Assembly: GCA_903928275.1 (NCBI GenBank) | Contig: CAIYQJ010000178.1 | Span: 1-14,229, forward strand | Origin: an uncultured Chloroflexota bacterium | Lineage (GTDB): Bacteria > Chloroflexota > Limnocylindria > Limnocylindrales > CSP1-4 | Reading direction: 5' to 3' | DNA: 14,229 nucleotides | Part shown: one piece after another, positions 7,333-12,777 of the stretch | Layout: each line of letters starts with the position of its first letter | Position numbering within the stretch: the first letter of the stretch is position 1 | Position numbers and translations under genes: made by a program | Notes under the pieces: generated by a model | Databases searched by the model: none | Told to the model about the DNA's origin: nothing | What the model saw: only the letters and a program-made list of their open reading frames with translations

Positions 7333-7363
7333 TGGCCCCGGCTCCCGGCGCACGGGTCGGGCG

Positions 7364-8431
7364 TCACCCGATGACCGGCGGGGCCTCCGCGTCCATCGGC
7401 TTCGCCCAGGCGATGGTCACCGGGCCCCGCGAGAATCCGAGGCGCTCGTACAGGCCGAGCGCGCCGGTCGTATTGTCGGTGTCCACACCGAGCCCCGCGG
7501 AGGTGAGCCCGCGCGTCCGCGCCTCCGCCAGCGCCTCGACGAGCAGCGCGCTGCCGAGCCCGCGACCCCGCCACGCCCGCCGGACGGAGACGCGGTCGAT
7601 CCACACGCGACGCCGCCCGAACCGCGCGTTCTCCTCCGCGTAGACGACCGGCCGGACGACGCCGGCGATCGCGCCGCCGTCCCACGCGATCCGCCAGAAC
7701 GTCGGATCCAGGTCAGGTTCCGCGAGCACCTCGGCGACCTCGTCCGGCGAGATCTCGTGGTGGCCCCAGTGGTCGCGGAACGCCTCGTCCTCCGCGGCCA
7801 GGATGGCACGGAGCGACGCGGGGTCGCGCGGATCGGCCGGGCGGACGTCGATCCCCGGCGGCGGCGCCGCGGCGGGCAGCGAGGCGAGGGTCGGGCGCTC
7901 CATGTCCACGTACCGTCGCACCTCCGCGTAGCCCTCCGAGACGATGAGCGCGGTGGCGGCGACCCTCCGCTCGTCCGCCCACGTGAAGAGCCGGCGGTCG
8001 CCGGAGGCGCCGTGCGACGCCGCGAGGTCTCGCAGGGCTGCTGCCTGGTGCCGGAGCAGCGCCATGCCCACGCCGCGCCGCGCCAGGTCCGGATGGACGT
8101 GCCCCACGTGCTCGTAGGCGCGGAAGACCCCGCGGTCGTGCCAGGTGCGGCGCGCGTACGCGAGCGGTCGGCCGTGGATCTCCGCGACGACGAGCGTCCG
8201 GCCGGGGTCCTCCTCGTCGGCATGGGCGAGGTCGGACTCGACCTCGGCAGCCGTCACGATCTCGTCGATCCCCCACGCGGCCGACTCGGCGTTGAGGATG
8301 TCCGCGATCGCGGCGCCGTCCCCCGGACCGCGACACGTCCGGAACCGCAGGCCGGCGATCACGGGCGCGCTGGCCACGCGGACGGCCGCTCCAGCCGCCG
8401 GCCTGTCGCCGCCCATGGCGGGTACGCTCAT
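7364..8431 (-). CDS. Tandem-GNAT N-acetyltransferase
   Basis: This 355-residue protein has two GNAT domains, at about 28-178 and 194-346. The first has an acetyl-CoA loop HPDLARRGVGMALLRHQ (113-129). The second has VSVRRAWRGRGLGSALL (281-297) and the end motif DTDNTTGALGLYERLGF (317-333). Mycothiol synthase and several antibiotic- or small-molecule acetyltransferases share this double layout, but the substrate is not evident. Start ATG 8431 overlaps the rsgA stop as ATGA and has GAGGAGGA 9 bp upstream, so longer versions of the frame are rejected. It is the last gene of the minus-strand operon that begins at the attenuator-like leader. A role in modifying the compound exported by the upstream ABC genes is possible but inferred. 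Confidence 0.85.
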   Translation of the reverse strand: MSVPAMGGDRPAAGAAVRVASAPVIAGLRFRTCRGPGDGAAIADILNAESAAWGIDEIVTAAEVESDLAHADEEDPGRTLVVAEIHGRPLAYARRTWHDRGVFRAYEHVGHVHPDLARRGVGMALLRHQAAALRDLAASHGASGDRRLFTWADERRVAATALIVSEGYAEVRRYVDMERPTLASLPAAAPPPGIDVRPADPRDPASLRAILAAEDEAFRDHWGHHEISPDEVAEVLAEPDLDPTFWRIAWDGGAIAGVVRPVVYAEENARFGRRRVWIDRVSVRRAWRGRGLGSALLVEALAEARTRGLTSAGLGVDTDNTTGALGLYERLGFSRGPVTIAWAKPMDAEAPPVIG

Positions 8432-9549
8432 CCTCGCCGATCCTCCTCGCCGTACTTCGCCCGAAGGATCTCCCGGTACATGACACCACGCCGACGGCCC
8501 GCGCGGCGCTCCTCGGCCCGCGCGCGCGAGCCCAGCATGGCCGTCGCGGCCCGCGCCTCCAGGGCGAGGCTGGCGTGGCTCGCGAGTCTCTCGGCGGGGA
8601 GTGAGCCATCCTCGATCGCGCGACGGACGGCGCAGCCGGGCTCCGGCCCGTGGCCGCAGTCCGTGAACCGGCAGGCCGCCGCGAGGACGACCACGTCCGC
8701 GAACGCCGCGTCGAGGCCGGCGCCCGTCTCGCCGCCCGCCATGCCCAGCGCCCGCATGCCAGGCGTATCGAGGAGACACGCACCGTCTCCGAGCGGCACG
8801 AGCATCCGGGCCCTGGTCGTGTGGCGGCCGCGGTCGTCGTCGGCGCGGACATCGCCCGTCTCCATGCGCTCCTCGCCGACGAGCGCGTTCACGAGCGACG
8901 ACTTGCCGACCCCCGATGACCCGAGGAGCGCGACGGTGCACCCGGGGCGCACGTGGGTCGCAAGCGAAGCGAGGCCAGCGCCGGTGCGTGCGCTCACGGC
9001 GAGCACGGGCGCGGCGCCGGCGACCATCCCGGCGAGCCGGAGGGCGTCGGTGAGGCCGTCGTGGAGGTCCGCCTTGTTCACCACGATGACCGGCAAGGCG
9101 CCGCTGCCCCAGGCCACGGCGAGGTATCGCTCGAGCCGACGGGCGTTGACATCCCGTCCCACCGCCGTGACGACGAGGACCGTGTCCACGTTCGCGGCGA
9201 CGACCTGCGTGGCGGCCTCCCTGCCCGGATCACGTCGGACGAACGCGCTTCGCCGCGGGAGGATCCAGGCGATCGCCGAGGCGCCGCCGGCCGCGTCCGT
9301 GCGGATGGCCGCCCAGTCGCCGACGGCAGGGCGCGACTCGCCGGAGGTGGCCGTTCGACGCAGCGCGGCGTCCGGGCGCGCACGTACCACGCCGTCCTCG
9401 CAGGCCACGTCGCAGGCGCCGCGATGCTCTGCGATGACGCGGCCCGGGATCGCGCCGACTCCCGCGGCTGCCGCAGAAGCGACGGCGCGATCCCACGCCT
9501 CCGCCACATCTCGCGTCCAGCCCCAGGTGGCGAGAGCGGTCGCGGTCAT
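8428..9549 (-). CDS. rsgA: RsgA, 30S ribosome-assembly GTPase
   Basis: This 373-residue protein has the circularly permuted GTPase order unique to RsgA/YjeQ: NKAD (158-161, G4) comes before GSSGVGKSS (210-218, G1), then the G2 threonines T244/T245 in GRHTTRARM and DTPG (261-264, G3). An OB-fold domain (about 35-105) precedes it, and a zinc knuckle CRFTDCGHGPEPGC (C293, C298, H300, C306) follows, with a basic C-terminal helix. RsgA helps late 30S maturation and checks the decoding centre using GTP. ATG 9549 overlaps the preceding remnant's stop as ATGA and has GGAG 8 bp upstream; its own stop overlaps the next ATG. Housekeeping rsgA genes are normally not behind an ABC exporter, so its place in this operon is noteworthy. 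Confidence 0.95.
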   Translation of the reverse strand: MTATALATWGWTRDVAEAWDRAVASAAAAGVGAIPGRVIAEHRGACDVACEDGVVRARPDAALRRTATSGESRPAVGDWAAIRTDAAGGASAIAWILPRRSAFVRRDPGREAATQVVAANVDTVLVVTAVGRDVNARRLERYLAVAWGSGALPVIVVNKADLHDGLTDALRLAGMVAGAAPVLAVSARTGAGLASLATHVRPGCTVALLGSSGVGKSSLVNALVGEERMETGDVRADDDRGRHTTRARMLVPLGDGACLLDTPGMRALGMAGGETGAGLDAAFADVVVLAAACRFTDCGHGPEPGCAVRRAIEDGSLPAERLASHASLALEARAATAMLGSRARAEERRAGRRRGVMYREILRAKYGEEDRRG

Positions 9550-9746
9550 CGGGAGGCTCCGTCCCGTTGGGCGGCGACCGCGTCCCCGGGCAGAGGTCGA
9601 TGGAAGATGAGCTCGGTCCGGTGCACGACGAACCCCAGGCTCTCGTACGGCGCGAGTGCGCCGGTCTCGCTGTCGGCGGCGACCGCGACGGGGACCGCGA
9701 CGCGGCTCTGATGGATCGATCGATCGATCGTCGGCATGGCGATCAC
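9546..9746 (-). pseudogene. C-terminal remnant of a GNAT acetyltransferase
   Basis: The frame runs from GTG 9746 (GTGA overlap with the permease stop) or ATG 9737 to a stop at 9546 that overlaps rsgA. Only 63-66 residues are encoded. The middle reads ADSETGALAPYESLGFVVHR, which is the last acetyl-CoA-side motif of GNAT enzymes; the catalytic and main cofactor-binding regions are missing. Upstream of it the frame turns into (GATC)4 and permease sequence, so the N-terminus has been lost. The matching DNA of the intact tandem GNAT (7441-7486) agrees at 34 of 46 positions by eye. It may still be translated because both ends are coupled to neighbours, but enzymatic activity is very unlikely. Confidence 0.6.
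9714..9729. repeat. (GATC)4 tandem repeat
   Basis: Four perfect GATC units lie at the upstream edge of the GNAT remnant, exactly where GNAT similarity stops. It encodes part of TIDRSIHQ in the remnant. In such GC-rich DNA a 16-bp perfect palindromic repeat is unusual and may mark the deletion junction. Confidence 0.6.
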
Positions 9747-10543
9747 CCCACCCGCTTGAGCTTGCCGGTGCGCTTCGCGTAGCGCTCTGCGCGGCCGAAC
9801 GACCAGAGGCCGGCCGGGATGAGGACGGTGCCCATGAGCGCGAGCGGGACGATGTCGCCCCAGACCGCGCTCACTGGGGACCCGTTGATGAGCCCGGCGC
9901 GGACGCCGTCGAGGATGTACGTGGCCGGCGACAGGCGCGAGAGTACCTGCATCCACTGCGGGAGGACCTCAACGGGGTAGTAGACGCCGCTCACCACGAG
10001 GATCACCGACTGGAGAACGAACGTCATCTGCGCCCCACGCTCCACGTACAGCAGGGGGAGGATCGCCGCCATCGTCCCGATCCCGACGACCGAGAACGAA
10101 CCGACGAGCATGACGACGATTGCCGTCGGCACGTTGGCCGCCGCGAGGTCCAGTCCGAAGAACGCGACGAGCACGGCGAGGATGATCGCCGTGTGCACGA
10201 GACCGTACATGACGGCATAGAGCGTCGAGCCCAGCAGCTGCGACGAGCGCCGGACGGGCGCCATCATCGGGTACTCCAGGGTCCCCTCCCAGCGTTCCCA
10301 CGCGATCGTCTCGGCGATGAAGCTGAAGACGGTGGAGAGGTAGTTCCAGAAGACGGCCCCGATGATGAGGCTGAAGGTGAGCTCAGGGCTGCCCTGCGCC
10401 GCCCCGATGAAGCTGATCGCGAGCGCGCTGGCGAGGGCGTACACGAGGAACGCGAACTCCCAGCCCCAGTAGCGGCGTGACAGGGCGAAGTTCCGCGCGA
10501 TGAACGCATAGCTCGCGCGGAGCTCGTGCGTCGCGGTGGTCAT
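9743..10543 (-). CDS. ABC-2 type transporter permease
   Basis: This 266-residue membrane protein has about six hydrophobic helices, near 27-48, 55-78, 107-130, 137-165, 170-190 and 226-248. The ABC-2 family ending is visible: VSGVYYPVEVLPQWMQVLSRLSPATY (sampled as VSGVYYPVEVLPQW) followed by DGVRAGL. It would form the membrane channel of a drug, lipid or polysaccharide exporter powered by the ATPase encoded just upstream. ATG 10543 has GGAG 9 bp before it. The stop overlaps the GNAT remnant's GTG by 4 bp. A short basic ORF separates it from the ATPase gene. Family assignment is secure; the substrate is unknown. Confidence 0.9.
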   Translation of the reverse strand: MTTATHELRASYAFIARNFALSRRYWGWEFAFLVYALASALAISFIGAAQGSPELTFSLIIGAVFWNYLSTVFSFIAETIAWERWEGTLEYPMMAPVRRSSQLLGSTLYAVMYGLVHTAIILAVLVAFFGLDLAAANVPTAIVVMLVGSFSVVGIGTMAAILPLLYVERGAQMTFVLQSVILVVSGVYYPVEVLPQWMQVLSRLSPATYILDGVRAGLINGSPVSAVWGDIVPLALMGTVLIPAGLWSFGRAERYAKRTGKLKRVG

Positions 10544-10585
10544 GGCGGTGGTCTCCGTTCGATGTCGGGCCCCCGCCCGAACCCC

Positions 10586-10888
10586 TCAGCGGGGACGGGC
10601 GGGGGCGAGTACCGACTCGGCGGCGATCCGCTCGCCGAGCCGGATGATCGATCGCCCGAGGCGGGCCCGCAGGTGTCGACGCGAGCGACGTGCCTGCGGG
10701 GTCTCCATCCACGTGCGACGGTTCGGGTGCGACTGCTCGCGTACCCGGTCGTCGTGGATCGCCCGGGCGACGGTCCCATGCAGCGTCTGCACGGCCGTGC
10801 TCCTTCCGTGGTGCGGTTCGTGTCGGTGGGTGCCGGTCGAGCGGCGCGGTGGGACCGCGCCGCGGTTCGTGCGGCGGTGATCAGCCAT
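10586..10888 (-). CDS. Small basic protein between ABC ATPase and permease genes
   Basis: This encodes 100 residues and is not recognised. The start overlaps the ATPase stop by 8 bp and is preceded by an excellent ribosome-binding site (GAAGGAGGAGG, 6 bp before ATG), the best in the window, so translation is likely. The first 35 residues are His/Arg/Thr-rich; 36-55 read VQTLHGTVARAIHDDRVREQ; the C-terminal third is strongly basic and amphipathic (RRHLRARLGRSIIRLGERIA). That pattern suits a peripheral membrane or nucleic-acid contact. No transmembrane helix or cysteine motif is seen. Position between two transporter subunits suggests an accessory role in the same system. No confident plus-strand gene competes. 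Confidence 0.65.
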   Translation of the reverse strand: MADHRRTNRGAVPPRRSTGTHRHEPHHGRSTAVQTLHGTVARAIHDDRVREQSHPNRRTWMETPQARRSRRHLRARLGRSIIRLGERIAAESVLAPARPR

Positions 10889-11804
10889 CTGCGTCCTCCT
10901 CCTTCTCGGGCTCTTCGACGTCTTCGTCGAGGGATCGGCCCGTGTAGGCCATGAATGCCGACTCGAGCGTGGGTGCCAGGCCGCGGTCGGAGGCGACCCG
11001 TGCCTTGAGCTCGTCTGCCGTCCCCTCCGCGACCAACCGGCCGGAGGCGAGGATCCCGATCCTGTCGCAGAGGCGTTCCGCTTCCGCGAGGTCGTGCGTC
11101 GTCAGGACGATCGACGCGTCATGGACGTCGCGGACCTCTTCGATGAACGCCTGGACGTCGAGCTTCGACCGCGGGTCGAGGCCCGTCGTCGGCTCGTCGA
11201 GCAGGAGGACCGTGGGGCTGGTCAGGAGAGCTCGCGCGATCGCGACCTTCTGCTGCATCCCGCGGCTCAGCTGCTCGGTGGGTCGACCCAGGCGCTTCTC
11301 GGACATCCCGAGCCGCGCGAGGATCCGCACCGACTCCTCCTTCGCCTGGGCGTCACTGATCCCGTACATCCGGGCAGCGAAGAGCAGGTTCTCGAACGGC
11401 GACAGCTTCTTGAAGAAGGCGGCGTCGACGCTCACGCGGTTGATGAGCCGCTTCACGGCCATCTCCTCGCGCTCGATGTCGTGCCCGAAGACCTCGATCC
11501 GCCCCTCGTCCAGCGTGAGCAGCGTGCTCATGAGCCGAATGAGGGTGGACTTCCCGCCGCCGTTCGCGCCGAGCAGCCCGTAGATCTCGCGCTGGTGCAC
11601 GCGCAGGCTCACGTGGTCAACGGCGACGACCGGCTTGCGCCGATGGCCGACGGGGAACCGCTTCGTGGCCCTGTGGACGAGGAGGGCCGGGGGCCGGCCC
11701 GGGCGCTCGACACGTTCCGTGAGACCGGACGCGGACGTCGCGGGCTCTCCGGCGGGAGCCGTCGGTCGCGGGTCCGGGTCTGGGTGGTCGATGACGATGG
11801 CCAT
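10881..11804 (-). CDS. ABC transporter ATP-binding protein (DrrA/ABC-2 exporter type)
   Basis: This 307-residue ATPase has Walker A GANGGGKST (79-87), signature LSRGMQQK (179-186), Walker B VLLLDEP (199-205), D-loop GLDPRSK and switch H237 (TTHDLAE). It resembles ATPases of drug-export ABC-2 systems such as DrrA. The usual Q-loop glutamine is absent: the region reads RVSVDAAFFKKLSPFENL (123-140), with Asp or Ala in its place. An extra N-terminal 40 residues are Pro/Ala-rich, and the last 15 are very acidic (DEDVEEPEKEEDADG). Start ATG 11804 has GAAGGG about 8 bp upstream. It opens the coding part of the operon, about 325 nt downstream of a strong promoter, and overlaps the next small gene by 8 bp. 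Confidence 0.93.
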   Translation of the reverse strand: MAIVIDHPDPDPRPTAPAGEPATSASGLTERVERPGRPPALLVHRATKRFPVGHRRKPVVAVDHVSLRVHQREIYGLLGANGGGKSTLIRLMSTLLTLDEGRIEVFGHDIEREEMAVKRLINRVSVDAAFFKKLSPFENLLFAARMYGISDAQAKEESVRILARLGMSEKRLGRPTEQLSRGMQQKVAIARALLTSPTVLLLDEPTTGLDPRSKLDVQAFIEEVRDVHDASIVLTTHDLAEAERLCDRIGILASGRLVAEGTADELKARVASDRGLAPTLESAFMAYTGRSLDEDVEEPEKEEDADG

Positions 11805-11825
11805 GGCTCGTTCCCTTCGAGTGCC

Positions 11826-11841
11826 CGGGTCCGGGGACCCG
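11826..11841. repeat. 16-bp inverted repeat before the ABC ATPase gene
   Basis: CGGGTCC-GG-GGACCCG is a perfect 7-bp inverted repeat with a 2-bp centre. It ends 22 bp before the ATPase ATG and 8 bp from its ribosome-binding site. It could be a dimeric repressor operator or an extended mRNA hairpin affecting translation. Confidence 0.45.
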
Positions 11842-11919
11842 CAGCGATGCGGATGGACGAGGGCCCGAGGAGGCTCTCGCTCCCGCGGCCGGCGTCGGGC
11901 GCCGGAGAGGGGAACGAAA

Positions 11920-11948
11920 GAGCCGCGGGCCCGACCGGCCCACGGCTC
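11920..11948 (-). terminator. Terminator-like hairpin within the ABC operon leader
   Basis: On the minus strand GAGCCGTGGGCC pairs with GGCCCGCGGCTC. This is a 12-position stem with one A-C mismatch and a 5-nt loop (GGTCG). It is followed by TTTCGTT. The stem is strong and the T-run weak, so termination may be partial. It lies 116 bp upstream of the ATPase ATG, after the leader ORF, where an attenuator would be expected. Confidence 0.55.
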
Positions 11949-11963
11949 GAAGGTCTACGACGA

Positions 11964-11979
11964 GGCGGCTGTCGCCGCC
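11964..11979 (-). other. Perfect hairpin after the leader ORF stop
   Basis: GGCGGC-GACA-GCCGCC on the minus strand forms a perfect 6-bp stem with a GNNA-type tetraloop, 4 nt after the leader peptide's TGA. It could act as a pause site or as a spacer in the attenuator. Confidence 0.4.
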
Positions 11980-11983
11980 GCGG

Positions 11984-12079
11984 TCACCTCGCGCTGGGCA
12001 CGGTCCTGCCGGGGCGCGCGGGCGCCTCGCCGAGGGATCGGCGGAGCCGCGCGAACGGGCTGGTGGTGCGGGAGCTCAT
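11984..12079 (-). CDS. Candidate 31-residue leader peptide with Arg-Leu-Arg motif
   Basis: ATG 12079 to TGA 11984 encodes 31 residues beginning MSSRTTSPFARLRRSLG and ending GRTVPSAR. GGAGG lies 11 bp upstream. The ORF falls wholly between a strong promoter and a terminator-like hairpin. Residues 11-13 are Arg-Leu-Arg; the +X+ motif is known from erm and other resistance leader peptides to stall macrolide-bound ribosomes. Those codons include the octamer CGCGGCTC, identical to the terminator's 3' arm, and codons 13-18 form a CGCCGA/TCGGCG hairpin (12028-12043). A regulatory peptide rather than a functional protein is inferred. Any ORF of this length could occur by chance in such GC-rich DNA, so confidence is moderate. 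Confidence 0.45.
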   Translation of the reverse strand: MSSRTTSPFARLRRSLGEAPARPGRTVPSAR

Positions 12080-12110
12080 CTGCCGTGCCGCCTCCGTGCT
12101 GGATGACCGG

Positions 12111-12129
12111 GGCGCCTCCAGGTGGCGCC
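12111..12129. repeat. Inverted repeat at the predicted start site of the ABC operon
   Basis: GGCGCC (12111-12116) and GGCGCC (12124-12129) flank a 7-bp centre. It lies just downstream of the -10 box, so it is either an operator over the start site or a hairpin at the extreme 5' end of the mRNA that would protect it from decay. Confidence 0.4.
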
Positions 12130-12136
12130 GGGCGAG

Positions 12137-12166
12137 AGTCTAGACCCGCGAGCCACGGGGTGTCAA
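12137..12166 (-). promoter_or_regulatory. Strong sigma-A-type promoter of the ABC-rsgA-GNAT operon
   Basis: On the minus strand a perfect -35 TTGACA (12166-12161) is followed after 18 bp by -10 TAGACT (12142-12137). Transcription would start near 12130 and run into the structured leader. This is the best promoter match in the window and stands out from the surrounding GC-rich sequence. Confidence 0.75.
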
Positions 12167-12280
12167 CGCTCGTCGCGTGTCTCCACCCGTCCGGGGATAT
12201 CAAGTCGATGGCGGCCGGCGAACCCGCGAGCCGGCGGCCGCGACGCGGTCTCCGGGGGCCTGGGCCATGACACGGAGGCG

Positions 12281-12286
12281 TATCCT
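12281..12286 (+). promoter_or_regulatory. -10 box of a probable leaderless promoter for the membrane protein
   Basis: TATCCT ends 6 bp before GTG 12293. It is the same hexamer and nearly the same spacing as for the response regulator. A GGAGG at 12274-12278 lies too far (14 bp) for normal use with that GTG. No -35 match is seen. Confidence 0.45.
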
Positions 12287-12292
12287 CGTTTC

Positions 12293-12697
12293 GTGATCCA
12301 GACGATGGAGGTCAAGCGCTCACCTGTGGCGTCGATCCTCGCCGGTCTCTTCGGCGCGAGCGCCATCTGCGGCATCGTGATCGGCCTCGAGCTCGTGCAG
12401 CGGGGCCAGAGCCCCATCCCCCTGGCGTCGGTCGGGGACTGGTACCGCGACACGATCCTCGCGCTGGCCGAAGGCGCGCTCGCGGCCGTGGCGGCGTCTC
12501 TCGCGCTCGGGCTGCGCCGGCCGCTCGTCCCGGTGTTCGCGGGCGTCGCTGCCCTCGTGATCGTCGTGGGAGTGGGCGGCCTCCTGGTCCCGCGGGAACC
12601 GCTCATGCCGGTGGCCATGACGCCCGCGATCGTCGCGTCCGTTCTGGCGCTGCTGCTCCTGGCCCTCCCGATCGTGCGGCACCGTCTTCCGGCCTGA
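12293..12697 (+). CDS. Small four-helix membrane protein of unknown function
   Basis: From GTG 12293 the protein has 134 residues (130 from ATG 12305). Four hydrophobic helices are evident: VASILAGLFGASAICGIVIG, ILALAEGALAAVAASLALGL, a third beginning PLVPVFAGVAALVIVVG, and a last with SVLALLLLALPIV. A short hydrophilic loop (QRGQSPIPLASVGDWYRD) lies between the first two. I do not recognise the family, and no catalytic residues stand out. It is divergent from the ABC operon and 80 bp ahead of the methyltransferase gene. The longer open frame back to 12122 is rejected because it crosses the opposing promoter and reads as basic low-complexity sequence. Confidence 0.7.
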   Translation: MIQTMEVKRSPVASILAGLFGASAICGIVIGLELVQRGQSPIPLASVGDWYRDTILALAEGALAAVAASLALGLRRPLVPVFAGVAALVIVVGVGGLLVPREPLMPVAMTPAIVASVLALLLLALPIVRHRLPA

Positions 12698-12733
12698 CGC
12701 CGCCGGACCCGGCAGGGGCTCGCGGTCGGCCGC

Positions 12734-12739
12734 TACGCT
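12734..12739 (+). promoter_or_regulatory. Weak candidate -10 box before the MttB-family gene
   Basis: TACGCT fits TAnnnT and lies 38 bp before ATG 12778 in the 80-bp gap after the membrane protein gene. No -35 match is present. A GCCGG-ACC-CGGC stem near 12702 has no T-run, so read-through from the upstream gene remains possible. Confidence 0.22.
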
Positions 12740-12777
12740 CACCGGGACCGTCCGACCGCCGCCGCCCAGAGGCCCAG

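Larger units (their letters stand above)
11805..12130 (-). promoter_or_regulatory. Long structured 5' leader of the ABC operon (attenuator candidate)
   Basis: About 325 nt separate the predicted start site (near 12130) from the ATPase ATG. In order of transcription they hold a 5' hairpin, a 31-codon ORF with an internal hairpin, a second hairpin, a terminator-like stem-loop and a 16-bp inverted repeat. The terminator 3' arm octamer (plus strand gagccgcg, 11920-11927) is repeated exactly inside the ORF (12044-12051). Both copies can pair with the terminator 5' arm (11941-11948), giving mutually exclusive structures. This is the logic of ribosome-controlled transcription attenuation. It does not match a known riboswitch that I recognise. 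Confidence 0.5.

Noticed and set aside
7333..7363. Possible bidirectional terminator between the convergent hydrolase and GNAT genes
   Set aside because: Short GC inverted repeats exist, but no convincing continuous stem with a T-run on either strand.
7115..9610. 831-codon open frame on the plus strand
   Set aside because: It is antisense to the GNAT and rsgA genes, which have full motif sets. Its translation is Arg/Pro/Ser-rich with no domain, as expected from high-GC shadow frames.
11971..11998. T-box-like stretch (GAGGTGACCGCGG) in the minus-strand leader
   Set aside because: It resembles the T-box antiterminator core only loosely (the GGGTGGNACC order is broken). No specifier stem was found and the downstream genes are not amino-acid related.
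11955..12203. 82-codon minus-strand frame overlapping the ABC operon leader
   Set aside because: It would begin upstream of the strong promoter and cross it. The 31-codon ORF in another frame has a ribosome-binding site and fits the transcript.
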